Part shown: positions 20,053 to 30,379 of the stretch, in pieces | Position numbering within the stretch: position 1 is the first letter of the stretch | How the letters are laid out: each line of letters opens with the position of its first letter | NCBI RefSeq assembly: GCF_005083345.1 | Contig: NZ_CP034888.1 | Coordinates: 186,001 to 250,000 of the forward strand | DNA from: Buchnera aphidicola (Aphis nasturtii) | GTDB taxonomy: Bacteria; Pseudomonadota; Gammaproteobacteria; Enterobacterales; Enterobacteriaceae | Reading direction: 5' to 3' | DNA: 64,000 bases | The notes under the pieces: model-generated | The model's database searches: none | Seen by the model: the letters and a program-made list of their open reading frames with translations, nothing else | Told to the model about the DNA's origin: nothing | Translations under genes and position numbers: made by a program

Positions 20053-20982
20053 TTATCCTATTTTTCTAGCACCTTTTGTATCTATATAACAAATATGAAC
20101 AAATCCTGTGTTATTTTGTAGATAATTTTTTGAAAGCCATAAAGATACTTTTTCAGCAATTTTAATGTCTTCTGCAACGGCAAAAACAGTTGGTCCCGAA
20201 CCAGATATACCGAAACTTATCGCACCTAATTTTTTAATTTCTTCTTTACTTTCAAAAAAATTTGGTAGTAATTTACTACGATATGGTTCCGCTATAAGAT
20301 CTTTCATACATCTTGCTGCTAAATTAGATTGTTTGCTATATGATGCATGAATAAAACTAGCTAAATAACGACTATTTTTGATACAAATGTCTTTTGTATA
20401 TTTTTTAGGTAAAATTTTTCTTGCTTCTGCGGTAGATAATTTAATTCCTGGCCAAGCTACTATCCAAAACCAATTGTTGAAATCTGGTATTTTTTGACTA
20501 ATTATATCAGACTTTTCTAAAATTAATTGAAGACCTCCAAGATAAGATGGAGCTACATTATCATAATGAATACTTCCTGATATTTCTCCTTCTACCTCGC
20601 CCATAAGTAAGAGAAGTTCCTTTGAATTTAATGGATTGTCAAAAATTTCATTAATTGCAACTAAGGTAGCAACAATTGAACAAGCGCTAGATCCCAGTCC
20701 TGATCCAATTGGTAAATTTTTTTCTAGAATTATAGAAACTGGAATATTTTTTTTTATTATATTGCAAAATTTATACCAACATTTCCAGACAATATTTTGT
20801 TCATTATTTGTAGGTAACTGATTAGAAAAAATTCCTTTATTAAGTAATTGAAAATTTTCTGATAATTTTATTGTTATGCAATCACCTAATAAATCACCAT
20901 TTATTGGTTTAATGGCTGCACCTAAAATATCAAATCCAACTCCAACGTTACCAATAGAAGCTGGTGCGTAAATTTTAATCAT
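20053..20982 (-). CDS. thrB: homoserine kinase
   Basis: GHMP-family kinase that phosphorylates homoserine with ATP. With the start at 20982 it is 309 aa (E. coli 310) and begins [18 protein letters not shown] as in the family; an ATG five codons upstream (20997) is possible but would add MWSTV. The ATP-binding loop is [13 protein letters not shown] (about residues 89-101), and the C-terminal [12 protein letters not shown] is conserved. It lies 21 nt after thrA and 3 nt before thrC, so it is tightly coupled in the threonine operon. Confidence 0.96.
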   Translation of the reverse strand: MIKIYAPASIGNVGVGFDILGAAIKPINGDLLGDCITIKLSENFQLLNKGIFSNQLPTNNEQNIVWKCWYKFCNIIKKNIPVSIILEKNLPIGSGLGSSACSIVATLVAINEIFDNPLNSKELLLLMGEVEGEISGSIHYDNVAPSYLGGLQLILEKSDIISQKIPDFNNWFWIVAWPGIKLSTAEARKILPKKYTKDICIKNSRYLASFIHASYSKQSNLAARCMKDLIAEPYRSKLLPNFFESKEEIKKLGAISFGISGSGPTVFAVAEDIKIAEKVSLWLSKNYLQNNTGFVHICYIDTKGARKIG

Positions 20983-21003
20983 TACTGTACTCCACACTGA
21001 CGT

Positions 21004-23451
21004 TTATAATATTATACGTAGTAGGTCAGAAAATACTCCAGAGGCAGTAACATTATTACCAGCACCATATCCTCTTAATACAAGAGGGATCGGTTGATAA
21101 TAATTTGTATAAAATGTCAGTGCATTTTCACCATTTTTAACTTTATATAATGGATTATTACTATTGATTTCTTCAATTTTTACTGAACATTTTCCTCCTT
21201 TTTCTATTGTTCCAACAAAACGTAATACCTTTCCTGAGTTTTTTGCTTTTTTTACTCTTTCTATAAAAATTGCATCCATTTCTTTAAGTTTATATAAAAA
21301 CTCTTCGGTGTTGTGATATTTTTTAAAATGTTCAGGTAATATCGGTTCAATTTCAATATCTTTTAGTTCTATTTCATATCCTACTTCACGCGCTAAAATT
21401 AATAACTTTCTAGCAACATCTATACCTGATAAATCATCACATGGATTTGGTTCTGTAAAACCTAAATCTTTAGCTTGTTTAGTAGCATCTGATAATAAAA
21501 TATTTTCTTCTAATTTACCAAATATAAAAGATAGAGATCCAGATAATATACCTTTAAAGCAAATGAGATTATCACCTGTATGAAATAAATTTTGCAATGT
21601 TTGTATTACAGGCAATCCTGCTCCAACATTAGTTTCGTATAAAAATTTTTTATTTTCTTTTAATGCAGTATTTCTAATTTTATTATAATATTCTAACGAA
21701 CTAGTATTAGCTTTTTTATTGGATGCAATAACATGTAATCCTTTTGAAATAAAGTTAACATATTGTTTAGATAAATTTTCATCAGAAGTGCAATCAATCA
21801 CAACAGAATTTAAAAAACAATTATTTTTTAACGATTTGTTTAAAATCTCAAGATTAAATTTTTCTTTTGACTCTTTAAAATATTTTTCCCAATGTTTTAA
21901 ATCAATACAGTTATTTAAAAATAATATTTTTTTAGAATTGGCAATAGTACGTATTTTAATTTCTATATTTTTATTTTCTAAAAATTTTTTTTGTTTTAAT
22001 ATTTGATTTATTAATGATTTACCTACTCCACCGATGCCAATTAAAAAAACATTTATAATTGTTTTATTATAAAATAATTCATCGTGAATAGTTTGCATAC
22101 TTTGTAAAATATTCTTTTTTTTGATTACTACCGATATAGAATATTTTGACGACCCTTGTGAAATTGCAAGAACATTAATTTTAGATTTTCCTAAAGAAGA
22201 AAAAATTTTTGAAGTAAGATTAGATTTTTGAAAAATATTAAAACCAATTATAGATAATATAGATAAATTTCTAATTATATTAATATTATTTAATAATTTT
22301 TCTTTTAATTCTAATTCATATAATTGGTTTAGTAAAATCATTGTTCTTTTTGTATCTTTTTCTAAGATACAAAAATTAAAATTATTTTTTGATGATGATT
22401 GAGTAATTAATATAATATTAATATTTTCTTTTTTAAGTATATCTAATATCTTTGAAATTAGATTATTGTTTTGCTTGATCAAATCACCAGACACTATAAA
22501 CATTGCAATATCATCTATATTAGTAACACTTTTTAGCATGTTTTCATTGGAATTATTTTTTTGACAAATTAATGTACCTTTGGATTTAATATTCGAAGTG
22601 TTTTTAATAATACATGGTATATTGAAATCTTTAAGTGGTTCAATAGTTCGAGGATGCAATACCTTAGCTCCAAAATAAGACAGTTCCATTGCTTCTTCAT
22701 ATGATATTGATTTTAATAAAAAAGTATTAAATATTTTTCTTGGATCTGCAGTAAAAACACCGTCAACATCTGTCCATATTTCACATAACTTTGAATTTAA
22801 ACAACAAGCTAATATTGCTGCAGAATAATCTGATCCGTTACGTCCTAATATTACTAATTCACCTTTGTTATTACCAGCAATAAAACCTGCCATTAAAATA
22901 ATATTATCATTTTTGATATTTATTTTACTAATACATTTTTTAGATGCATTTATATCTACTTTAGAATTTAAAAAACTTCCTTTAGATATAATATTTTCAA
23001 CAGGATTTATAATAGTAACTTGATGAAATCGAGATATTAATATATTTTTCATAATCTCAATTGAAAGTATTTCCCCGCGAGACATTATAATAGCTTGTAT
23101 ATTTTCAGGGTATTTTTTTAACGATGCAAAATTATATATAATGTTTTGTAATTGATTAAATTCTGTTTTAATTATTTTTTTTGTTTCTTCATATAAAAAG
23201 TTAGATTGTATTTTTTTGATATTTTTTATGATTTCAATACATATCTTTTCTGAAAGTTCAATTTGTTCTAACGCTTGATTGATGTTAATATTATTTTCAA
23301 TAATATTAACTAGATAGTTAGTTATTTTAGCTGGAGCAGAAAGAACTATCGCAACTTGTTCATGATTTTTATTTTTTTCTATAATATCAGCTACACATAA
23401 AAATTTTTTTGCATTAGCTAATGAAGTGCCACCGAATTTTAATAGTTTCAT
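21004..23451 (-). CDS. thrA: bifunctional aspartokinase I / homoserine dehydrogenase I
   Basis: Catalyses the first and third steps of the threonine branch. The 815 aa fusion (E. coli 820) has an aspartokinase domain (about 1-290) with [10 protein letters not shown] and [10 protein letters not shown], then a regulatory tandem ACT region (about 310-455), and a homoserine dehydrogenase domain (about 460-815) with the NAD(P) motif GIGGVGKSL and [12 protein letters not shown]. The ACT region is more diverged than the catalytic domains. The upstream region shows no Thr/Ile-rich leader peptide or attenuator hairpin. AAGGATT before the ATG is a plausible SD. Confidence 0.97.
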   Translation of the reverse strand: MKLLKFGGTSLANAKKFLCVADIIEKNKNHEQVAIVLSAPAKITNYLVNIIENNININQALEQIELSEKICIEIIKNIKKIQSNFLYEETKKIIKTEFNQLQNIIYNFASLKKYPENIQAIIMSRGEILSIEIMKNILISRFHQVTIINPVENIISKGSFLNSKVDINASKKCISKINIKNDNIILMAGFIAGNNKGELVILGRNGSDYSAAILACCLNSKLCEIWTDVDGVFTADPRKIFNTFLLKSISYEEAMELSYFGAKVLHPRTIEPLKDFNIPCIIKNTSNIKSKGTLICQKNNSNENMLKSVTNIDDIAMFIVSGDLIKQNNNLISKILDILKKENINIILITQSSSKNNFNFCILEKDTKRTMILLNQLYELELKEKLLNNINIIRNLSILSIIGFNIFQKSNLTSKIFSSLGKSKINVLAISQGSSKYSISVVIKKKNILQSMQTIHDELFYNKTIINVFLIGIGGVGKSLINQILKQKKFLENKNIEIKIRTIANSKKILFLNNCIDLKHWEKYFKESKEKFNLEILNKSLKNNCFLNSVVIDCTSDENLSKQYVNFISKGLHVIASNKKANTSSLEYYNKIRNTALKENKKFLYETNVGAGLPVIQTLQNLFHTGDNLICFKGILSGSLSFIFGKLEENILLSDATKQAKDLGFTEPNPCDDLSGIDVARKLLILAREVGYEIELKDIEIEPILPEHFKKYHNTEEFLYKLKEMDAIFIERVKKAKNSGKVLRFVGTIEKGGKCSVKIEEINSNNPLYKVKNGENALTFYTNYYQPIPLVLRGYGAGNNVTASGVFSDLLRIIL

Positions 23452-24132
23452 ATTTTATGAATCCTTAAATTTATTTCATAAAAAATTTATATTATTTATA
23501 ATAAATTTTTATTAAAATATATTACTCATAAATTATATACGAGTTCATTTATAACAAATTAGAATAGTTACTCTATTGAGATAAGATTGTAAATAGATAT
23601 TAATATTCTTGTGTAATACCTTGAAAGGTAAAATTAATAAATGTTTTTAAAGTAATTTAATTATTTTATTAGGCAGTTTTTAATAAGAATTAGATTTGTA
23701 ATTGAAAATATATTTAAATTTTTTTATTATTAGTATAACTTATATGTTATTAATTTTATCATAAATTTAGTTTATTTTTTTTAAATAATATTAGATGAAA
23801 TAATTTATTATTAGAAATTTTTTTATATTTATAAAATTATTTTAAATTATAAAATTTTTTATTAAAATATTTATGTTGATATTTTAAAAAATATATATTT
23901 TAAGATATAAAATGAAATAAAAAATAATTATATGTAGTATTTAATTAGTATTACAATAATTTTTTATAAAATAATAATTATTATTGTAATGTTTAAAGAA
24001 ATAAAGATTTGAATTTTTAATTTCACATTAAAAAAATTATTTTTGATATATTCTTTTTTCTTTTAATACAGATCAATTAGATCATTTTTAGTATAATAAA
24101 ATGTAATTTAAATTAAAAATTTAGTTAATATT
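23452..24132. other. 681-bp gene-free spacer between divergent thrA and hpt
   Basis: Extremely AT-rich, with stops in all frames and no recognisable protein remnant. The only ordered elements are a short palindrome around TACCTTGAAAGGTA (near 23620) and weak TTGATA/TAATAC boxes (24043 and 24064, spacing only 15 bp) that might serve hpt. No thrL-like leader was found. It probably holds both promoters and the eroded remains of a lost gene. Confidence 0.5.
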
Positions 24133-24666
24133 ATGAAACATACTATTAAAGTTATTTTTTCTGAAAAAGAGTTAAATGTACGTGTTCGTGAATTAGGAGA
24201 AGAAATTACTAGAAAATATAAACATAGTAAAAACAAAATGATATTAATCGCTTTATTACGCGGTTCGTTTGTATTTATAGCAGATTTGTGTCGTAATATT
24301 ACAATTGAACATGAAGTTGATTTTATGACGACTTCTAGTTATGGACGTGGCATTATATCAAGTGGCGATGTAAAAATTATCAAAGATTTAGACGAAGATA
24401 TTTATAATAAAAATGTATTAATTGTAGAAGATGTCATTGATTCTGGAAAAACTTTAAGTAAAGTATTGGGTATTTTAAAATTAAGGAATCCAAAATCTTT
24501 ATCAATTTGTACACTTTTAGATAAGCCTGAATGTCGTGAAGTAAATATTAATATTGATTTTATAGGTTTTTCTATACCTGATGAGTTTATAGTAGGTTAT
24601 GGTATAGATTATGCTCAATGTTATCGTTATTTACCATATATTGGAAAAGTTGTATTTCAGAAATAA
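24133..24666 (+). CDS. hpt: hypoxanthine phosphoribosyltransferase
   Basis: Salvages hypoxanthine (and guanine less well) with PRPP to IMP. The 177 aa protein (E. coli 178) has the PRPP-binding loop [14 protein letters not shown] (about residues 96-109), the flexible loop around MTTSSYGRG, and the C-terminal [17 protein letters not shown]. It connects functionally to guaC (34.2 kb), which interconverts GMP and IMP. It ends 9 bp from the convergent panC with no room for a separate terminator. Confidence 0.96.
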   Translation: MKHTIKVIFSEKELNVRVRELGEEITRKYKHSKNKMILIALLRGSFVFIADLCRNITIEHEVDFMTTSSYGRGIISSGDVKIIKDLDEDIYNKNVLIVEDVIDSGKTLSKVLGILKLRNPKSLSICTLLDKPECREVNINIDFIGFSIPDEFIVGYGIDYAQCYRYLPYIGKVVFQK

Positions 24667-24675
24667 AAGCATTTT

Positions 24676-25533
24676 TTAATTTAGTAATATAAATTTTTCA
24701 TTGTCAATTAAACGAGTATTACCTAACCAAACAGACGCAAGAATGATATTTTTTTTATTTTTTTTAGAAAAAAAATTTAATGTTTTTAAATTGTATACAT
24801 TAAATATATCAACTAGAAATCCTTTTTGTATTAAAGATTGTTTTGCGAAATCAATCGTTTCATGTAATTTATTTCCATTATTTTTTATGATAATATTTAT
24901 TGTTTTTTTTATAGTTTTATACAAAAAAGGCGCTTTCTTAAGTTCTAAATTATTTAAATATCTATTTCTTGAACTAAAAGCCAATCCATTTTTCAATCGA
25001 ATTGTAGGCATACTAATTATCTTTATTGGGTAGTTTAATTCTTTAACAAAAGTTTTTATAATTAATAACTGTTGATAATCTTTTTCCCCAAAAAATGCAA
25101 AGTTTGGCTGTATTAAATTAAACAACTTTCCAATTATTGTTGTTACTCCTGTAAAATGTCCAGGTCGTGATTTTCCTTCAATAATTTTAGATAATTTAGG
25201 TACTTCTATATATGTATGCATGTTTATACTATTTGGATAAATTTCGGGTGTTTCAGGTGCAAATAAAATATCTATTTTTTCTTTTTTTAATATTAAGTAA
25301 TCTTCTAAAAAAGTTTGAGGATAGTTTTTTAAGTCTAATGTATTATCAAATTGCATAGGATTAATAAAAATACTTACGATAACAATATCTGCATGTTTTT
25401 TAGCTAGTAAAATTAATTCTATGTGACCTTTATGTAAATTACCCATCGTAGGTACTAATCCTAATGTTTTTCCTTTTTTCTTAAAAAATTGAATTTTTTT
25501 ATATAAACAATCTATTGTTTTTATTATATACAT
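24676..25533 (-). CDS. panC: pantothenate synthetase
   Basis: Condenses pantoate and beta-alanine with ATP to make pantothenate (vitamin B5). The 285 aa length is like E. coli (283). Motifs are PTMGNLHKGHIELI (HIGH-like nucleotide-binding loop, about residues 28-42), VSIFINPMQF, FFGEKDYQQL and SSRNRYL. It is 30 nt downstream of panB in a two-gene unit. No panD or panE is present in the window; beta-alanine may come from the host and ketopantoate reduction may fall to IlvC, as proposed for Buchnera. Confidence 0.96.
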   Translation of the reverse strand: MYIIKTIDCLYKKIQFFKKKGKTLGLVPTMGNLHKGHIELILLAKKHADIVIVSIFINPMQFDNTLDLKNYPQTFLEDYLILKKEKIDILFAPETPEIYPNSINMHTYIEVPKLSKIIEGKSRPGHFTGVTTIIGKLFNLIQPNFAFFGEKDYQQLLIIKTFVKELNYPIKIISMPTIRLKNGLAFSSRNRYLNNLELKKAPFLYKTIKKTINIIIKNNGNKLHETIDFAKQSLIQKGFLVDIFNVYNLKTLNFFSKKNKKNIILASVWLGNTRLIDNEKFILLN

Positions 25534-25563
25534 AATAGTCCTATTTAATGATATTTGAATTTT

Positions 25564-26355
25564 TCAAAAACTATATTTTTTATTAGGAAAAATACCGTTT
25601 TTTACTGCATTAATATATGCTTTAATTGCATTTTGAATACTACCGTTATTTGAAAGAAAATTTTTTGTAAATTTTAATTTTTTCCCTTCAGTAATTCCTA
25701 ATAGATCTTGCATTACCAATATTTGTCCGTCGGTTTGATTTCCAGCTCCTATTCCAATAACTGGAATAGATAATCTTTCAGTAATTTCTTTTGATAGTTT
25801 TGCAGGAATACACTCTAATACCAGCATTTTAATTCCCGCTTCTTCAAGTAATAAAGCGTCTTCTATTATTTTATTTGCATCTTTTTTAGTTTTTCCTTGA
25901 ATTTTATATCCACTTAAATAATCTATATATTGCGGAGTAAGTCCTATATGTCCACATACTAGTATTGAATTGCGAGATAGTTCTTGAATAATATGAATTA
26001 AATTTTTTCCGCCTTCTATTTTAATCATATTAGCACCAGATTGAATTATTTTAGAGGTATTTTTTAATGCTTGATTAATGTCATAATAAGACATGAATGG
26101 CAAATCAGATATTAAGAAAACATTAGGCGCGCCTTTTCTGACTGCTTTTGTATGGTATTCAATATTTTTAACTGTTACAGGTATTGTTGAGTTATGTCCT
26201 TGAATTGTCATACCGAGAGAGTCGCCTACAAGTATAACTGGAATGCCTTCATTCGCAAATAATTTAGCAAAGCTAAAATCGTAAGCTGTAATTGCAGCAA
26301 ATTTATTTTTTTTATTTTTCCAGTTTTGTAATGTAGAAATATTAATATATTCCAT
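25564..26355 (-). CDS. panB: 3-methyl-2-oxobutanoate hydroxymethyltransferase
   Basis: First committed step of pantothenate synthesis: transfers a hydroxymethyl group from methylene-THF to 2-ketoisovalerate. The 263 aa product (E. coli 264) shows [26 protein letters not shown] (metal site), KIEGG (about residue 114), GHIGLTPQ and the catalytic Glu in [10 protein letters not shown]. The substrate 2-ketoisovalerate comes from the valine pathway, whose first enzyme (ilvIH) is also in this window. Upstream is dksA, separated by a stem-loop. Confidence 0.97.
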   Translation of the reverse strand: MEYINISTLQNWKNKKNKFAAITAYDFSFAKLFANEGIPVILVGDSLGMTIQGHNSTIPVTVKNIEYHTKAVRKGAPNVFLISDLPFMSYYDINQALKNTSKIIQSGANMIKIEGGKNLIHIIQELSRNSILVCGHIGLTPQYIDYLSGYKIQGKTKKDANKIIEDALLLEEAGIKMLVLECIPAKLSKEITERLSIPVIGIGAGNQTDGQILVMQDLLGITEGKKLKFTKNFLSNNGSIQNAIKAYINAVKNGIFPNKKYSF

Positions 26356-26404
26356 ATTAGACCTAATTATTGAAAAGTTAATGTTTAAATATAAATTAAT
26401 TGAA

Positions 26405-26444
26405 AGGATACTCGAGATAATTTAATATATCAATCGAATATCCT
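26405..26444 (-). terminator. stem-loop downstream of dksA
   Basis: Inverted repeat with 11-bp arms (AGGATATTCGA / TCGAGTATCCT, one mismatch) in the 101-bp gap between dksA and panB. It is followed on the minus strand by TTCAATT, a weak T tract. Likely ends dksA transcription before panB. Confidence 0.5.
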
Positions 26445-26456
26445 AATCTATATGTA

Positions 26457-26912
26457 TTAACCAGCCATTTGTTTTTCTCTAATTTCTGCTAATGTTTTAC
26501 AATCAATACATAAACTTGCAGTTGGTCTGGCTTCTAAACGACGTATTCCAATTTCAATTCCACAAGAATTACAATAACCAAAATCATTATTTTTTATTTT
26601 TTTTAAAGTCATTTCAATTTTTTTAATTAATTTTCGACTTCTATCTCGATTCCGTAATTCTAAACTAAATTCTTCTTCTTGTGCAGCTCGATCAATTGGA
26701 TCTGGAAAATTAGTCGATTTATCTTGTATATAGAGTAGAGTATGATTGACTTCAAATTTTAGTTGATTTTTCCATGTTTCAAGAATTGTTTTGAAATGTA
26801 ACATTTGACTTTCATTCATATATTGTTCATCTATTTTTTTTTGATAAGGGCTTAATCCAGCAATAGAAAGAACATTTAAAGAAGATTTTTTTTTTTGTTT
26901 TTCTTTTTCCAT
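26457..26912 (-). CDS. dksA: RNA polymerase-binding transcription factor DksA
   Basis: Binds the RNA polymerase secondary channel and works with ppGpp on rRNA and amino-acid promoters. The 151 aa length equals E. coli. It has a coiled-coil with the acidic tip [15 protein letters not shown], then a four-Cys zinc finger (CNSCG ... CIDC, about residues 114-138) and the conserved end [12 protein letters not shown]. The C-terminal half is nearly invariant relative to enteric DksA. It is one of the very few global transcription regulators in this window. Divergent from truA. Confidence 0.97.
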   Translation of the reverse strand: MEKEKQKKKSSLNVLSIAGLSPYQKKIDEQYMNESQMLHFKTILETWKNQLKFEVNHTLLYIQDKSTNFPDPIDRAAQEEEFSLELRNRDRSRKLIKKIEMTLKKIKNNDFGYCNSCGIEIGIRRLEARPTASLCIDCKTLAEIREKQMAG

Positions 26913-27178
26913 AGTTTTTTCCTATTAAAAAAATTCATATCAAATTTAAAAGATATTATTCTTTAGAATAATAAATATGTATTATAAATAATTTATAAAC
27001 ATTTTATATGTAATATATTTATTTTTTATAAATAATTTTTATCAGTACAATATTTTATTATAAAATTATTTAATCCTAATTTTAACACAAACTTTAATTA
27101 AATATCTTTTTATAAAACTATAGATTTATAAATTGAAACTTGGTCTAACTACTTACCTATAAATAAGGATGATTTTAA

Positions 27179-27991
27179 ATGATAGAGAAAGAAGTAAAAA
27201 AATTTGCTTTAGGAGTTGAATATCATGGAGAATATTATCATGGTTGGCAACGTCAAAAAAACTATTCTTCTGTTCAAGAGGAAATAGAACGATGTTTATC
27301 TAAAATCGCAAATCATAAAGTTAACGTTATTTGCGCTGGAAGAACTGATTCCGGTGTTCATAGTATAGGGCAAGTAATTCACTTCAAAACTACTTCTATA
27401 AGAAGTCAGTACGCTTGGACAGTAGGGGTAAACACTTATTTATCTAAAAATATTTCAATAAAATGGGTTAAAGAAGTTCCTATTCATTTTCATGCACGTC
27501 ATAGTGCTATTAGACGAACTTATCGCTACCTAATATATAATGATATTTGTCGTTCTAGTATTTTATATAAACAATCGAGTCATATTCATAAAAAGTTAAA
27601 TATTTCTAAAATGTACTCTGAAGCACAGCATTTACTAGGTAATCATGATTTTTCTTCCTTTCAAGCATTAGGATGTCAATCATATTCAGCTCGAAGGGAA
27701 ATCACAAAAATAAATGTTTATCGTATTCATCATTTCGTTGTTATTGATATTACAGCAAATTCTTTTCTTTATCACATGGTGCGTAATATTGTTGGTTCTT
27801 TAGTTCAAATTAACTCTATAAATAAAGAAAATATTATGAAAAATTTATTGAAAAAAAAAAATAGAAGTTATGCAGGTCCTACCGCTCCAGCTAAGGGTTT
27901 ATATTTATTATCTGTTCAGTATCCAGCATGTTTTAACTTACCAAAATCTGAAGATATTTTATTAAAACAAAATAATAATTTTTTTAGATAA
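27179..27991 (+). CDS. truA: tRNA pseudouridine(38-40) synthase TruA
   Basis: Modifies positions 38-40 of the anticodon stem-loop. The 270 aa product (E. coli 270) has the catalytic aspartate in [10 protein letters not shown] (about residue 60), [12 protein letters not shown] near the start, [16 protein letters not shown] and the active-site-closing [13 protein letters not shown]. The start is ATG 27179 with AAGGATGA about 9 nt upstream. The 266-bp divergent spacer from dksA is featureless AT-rich DNA. It lies just before the decayed mrcB. Confidence 0.95.
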   Translation: MIEKEVKKFALGVEYHGEYYHGWQRQKNYSSVQEEIERCLSKIANHKVNVICAGRTDSGVHSIGQVIHFKTTSIRSQYAWTVGVNTYLSKNISIKWVKEVPIHFHARHSAIRRTYRYLIYNDICRSSILYKQSSHIHKKLNISKMYSEAQHLLGNHDFSSFQALGCQSYSARREITKINVYRIHHFVVIDITANSFLYHMVRNIVGSLVQINSINKENIMKNLLKKKNRSYAGPTAPAKGLYLLSVQYPACFNLPKSEDILLKQNNNFFR

Positions 27992-28074
27992 AATACACTT
28001 TAAGAATTTATTTAAATTTTTAAATAAAATATAATTTTTCTAAATAAAAAATTTTTATATCAATAAGGTCTTAA

Positions 28075-30166
28075 ATGTATATGAATAAAAAAAATAAAAT
28101 TATTAGAAAAAGTTTTTATTCTAATATTAATTTTAATAATTTTTTATGTTGTTTTTATATATGAAGATTCATTATGTAATTAATGACAAGGTATAGTATT
28201 TTCCTGCTTAAACATATAGTCAAATAATAAACTTATAACTAGACAGTTTATTTTCTCAAAAAGAAATTGAAATTTTTTATAAGTACAATGTGTAAAAAAA
28301 TTAATAAAATTATGCTTCCTGAAGAATATAAAAGATAAGATAAAAGTATAAAACTTATACACTGGTCTTTTAATTCATAGATATTCATGAAAGTGAACTT
28401 CATATAAAATTAGCTTTTAATAGAAATTTTTATTAAAAATTCAAAACATTGAAAATTGTCGTGATTTTAATTTGTTTCGATTAGAACCAAAGTTCATTAG
28501 TATGCTAAAATCTTTTAAAAAACCTATTTTTCTTTCTTGATCTAAATATCCTATGATTTTAATTAAAACATTATTAATAATTGAAGATAGAAAGTTTTAC
28601 AAGCATGATAGCATTAATATATCATCTTATTATAGTCTTATTAGTTAATATTATGGAAGGTAAAATAATACAAAGAGGTAGCAAGCTTAATCTACAGTTA
28701 GTTAAAATTTTTTTTTAAAACATGCTTGTTTAGTATGGAGAAAAATAAATGAAATGTATATAACGTTGATTTTAGATTGGTTTTATAAAAAAATCGTTTT
28801 TTAGAATTATATTTTAATAAAGTTTATTTGGAGCAAGCTGGTAATGAACAGATTGGAGGTTTTTCACTCGCTAGTTTTTGTTATTTTAGCCGACCAATTG
28901 ATAAATTAAATTTAGATCAATATGCTTTATTAGTAGCTATGGTTAAAGGCTCTTCTTTATGTAATCAAGGTTCAATTGAAAAAAAATTATTTAAAATTAT
29001 CGCAAAAACCTTTAAAAATTCATTCTAAAGGGTTTATAATTTCAGATAATCTAAATTTTTTACAATTTCTTCAGAAGCAGGTCAAAGAAAAATTAAGAGA
29101 TAAAGCTACAAGATTAGAAATTTTTAAAATATTTACTACTTTAGACTCTGTATCTCAAAACACTATTGAAAAATTTGTTTCAGTAAGTATATCTGAATTA
29201 AAAAAACAAAAAAAATTAAAATATTTAGAAATTGAAACGATTGTACTAGATAAATTCAATGGTGAAATTAATGCTCTTAATTAGTGTTACTTATCCAATA
29301 TTTTATTATTATAATCGTGTTTCAAAAGCTTGTCGTTTTATTGGTTCTTTTTATAAACCCGTTATTTACTTAAAAGATTTATCTAATCTAAAAAAATATC
29401 ATTTAAATAGTTGGATATCCAATTATCTCATTTCAATTAAATTAGAAAATGGTGCATATTGGATTACTAAAAATAACAATCATCAGTTTAATAGATGAGT
29501 AATACTTTTAGTATCATTAAATAGTTCTATAAATATATCTATAGTTAGTTTAAGCATTGATATAGGTTTAAATTTATTAATAGAATATTGGATTTATTTG
29601 TATATTTTCAGAAAATATTTAAACTGTTTTCCTTCAATGTCATTAAGATCAATTAATTTGATATTTATTGAAATTGCTCAATTTTTTCAAGTAATTTCAA
29701 ATGAATGCTATCAAGCATTATTATCTTTAGTAAGATTTGTTATTTCTGATAACAGGGAAATATTATATTAAAATTTACCACAATTTAAAAAAATATTTTT
29801 TTCTGAATCAGAATACTTGATAGTATATGCTATTCAAAAGGTTTTAAACTCTGGAATATCTAAATCCTTAGGTACTTTATTTAACGAGTTATGTTTATCT
29901 GAAAAAACTGGAATTACTAATAATTTAGTAAATAGTTGGTTCGTAGAAGCAGATAAAAAACAAATTGTAGTTACTTGGATAGGACAAGATTATAATAAAT
30001 CTTCGAGATTATATGGACTTTTTGGAGCAATGCAAGTTTATCAAAAATATCTTGAATATCAACACCCGACTCCGTTAATATTAAATTCTCCAAAAAACAT
30101 CCGTATATGAATAATAATGGAAAATTATTTTATAAAACAATGATGAATATAAAGAATATATACTAA
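28075..30166 (+). pseudogene. mrcB: decayed penicillin-binding protein 1B (bifunctional transglycosylase/transpeptidase)
   Basis: About 2.1 kb of colinear remnants of PBP1b broken by many frameshifts and stops. In order: a short N-terminal fragment at 28075; the transglycosylase motif EDRKFYKHD (about 28583) closed by a stop soon after; NEQIGGFSLASFCYF ... LDQYALLVAMVKGSS (28840-28970); EKLRDKATRLEIFKIFTTLDSVSQNT (29080-29170); the transpeptidase SxxK as GSFYKP (about 29345); EKTGITNN (KTG box, about 29900); and LYGLFGAMQVYQKYLEYQHPTPL near the end. A last fragment reaches 30166. The family normally has about 840 residues; at least five lesions make rescue impossible. The short open frames here are fragments, not separate genes. 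Confidence 0.92.
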
Positions 30167-30379
30167 TGGTTTTCAAATACTCAAAATTTATATAATAACA
30201 ATATAGAAGATAATTTTAAAAAAATAGTAAATATAAAAAGAATTTTTTATATGAATTTAATTTTAATCTTTTAAATTAATATATTTAAAATTTAATAGAT
30301 ATTTGAAAATACATTTATTCATTAAAAATTATATAAAAATTATTAAATTTAAATAAAAATATAATTTGAGAATTATAAT

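Noticed and set aside
28180-28362. 60-codon minus-strand open frame within the mrcB remnant
   Set aside because: Chance frame in AT-rich decayed DNA with low-complexity Phe/Leu-rich content and no SD.
28828-30110. Several short open frames between truA and secA that look like separate small genes
   Set aside because: In order they match consecutive parts of PBP1b (mrcB), including transglycosylase, SxxK and KTG segments, so they are fragments of one pseudogene.
30167-30379. Possible secM-like regulator of secA
   Set aside because: No open frame with a signal peptide or arrest motif; the stretch is AT-rich with multiple stops.
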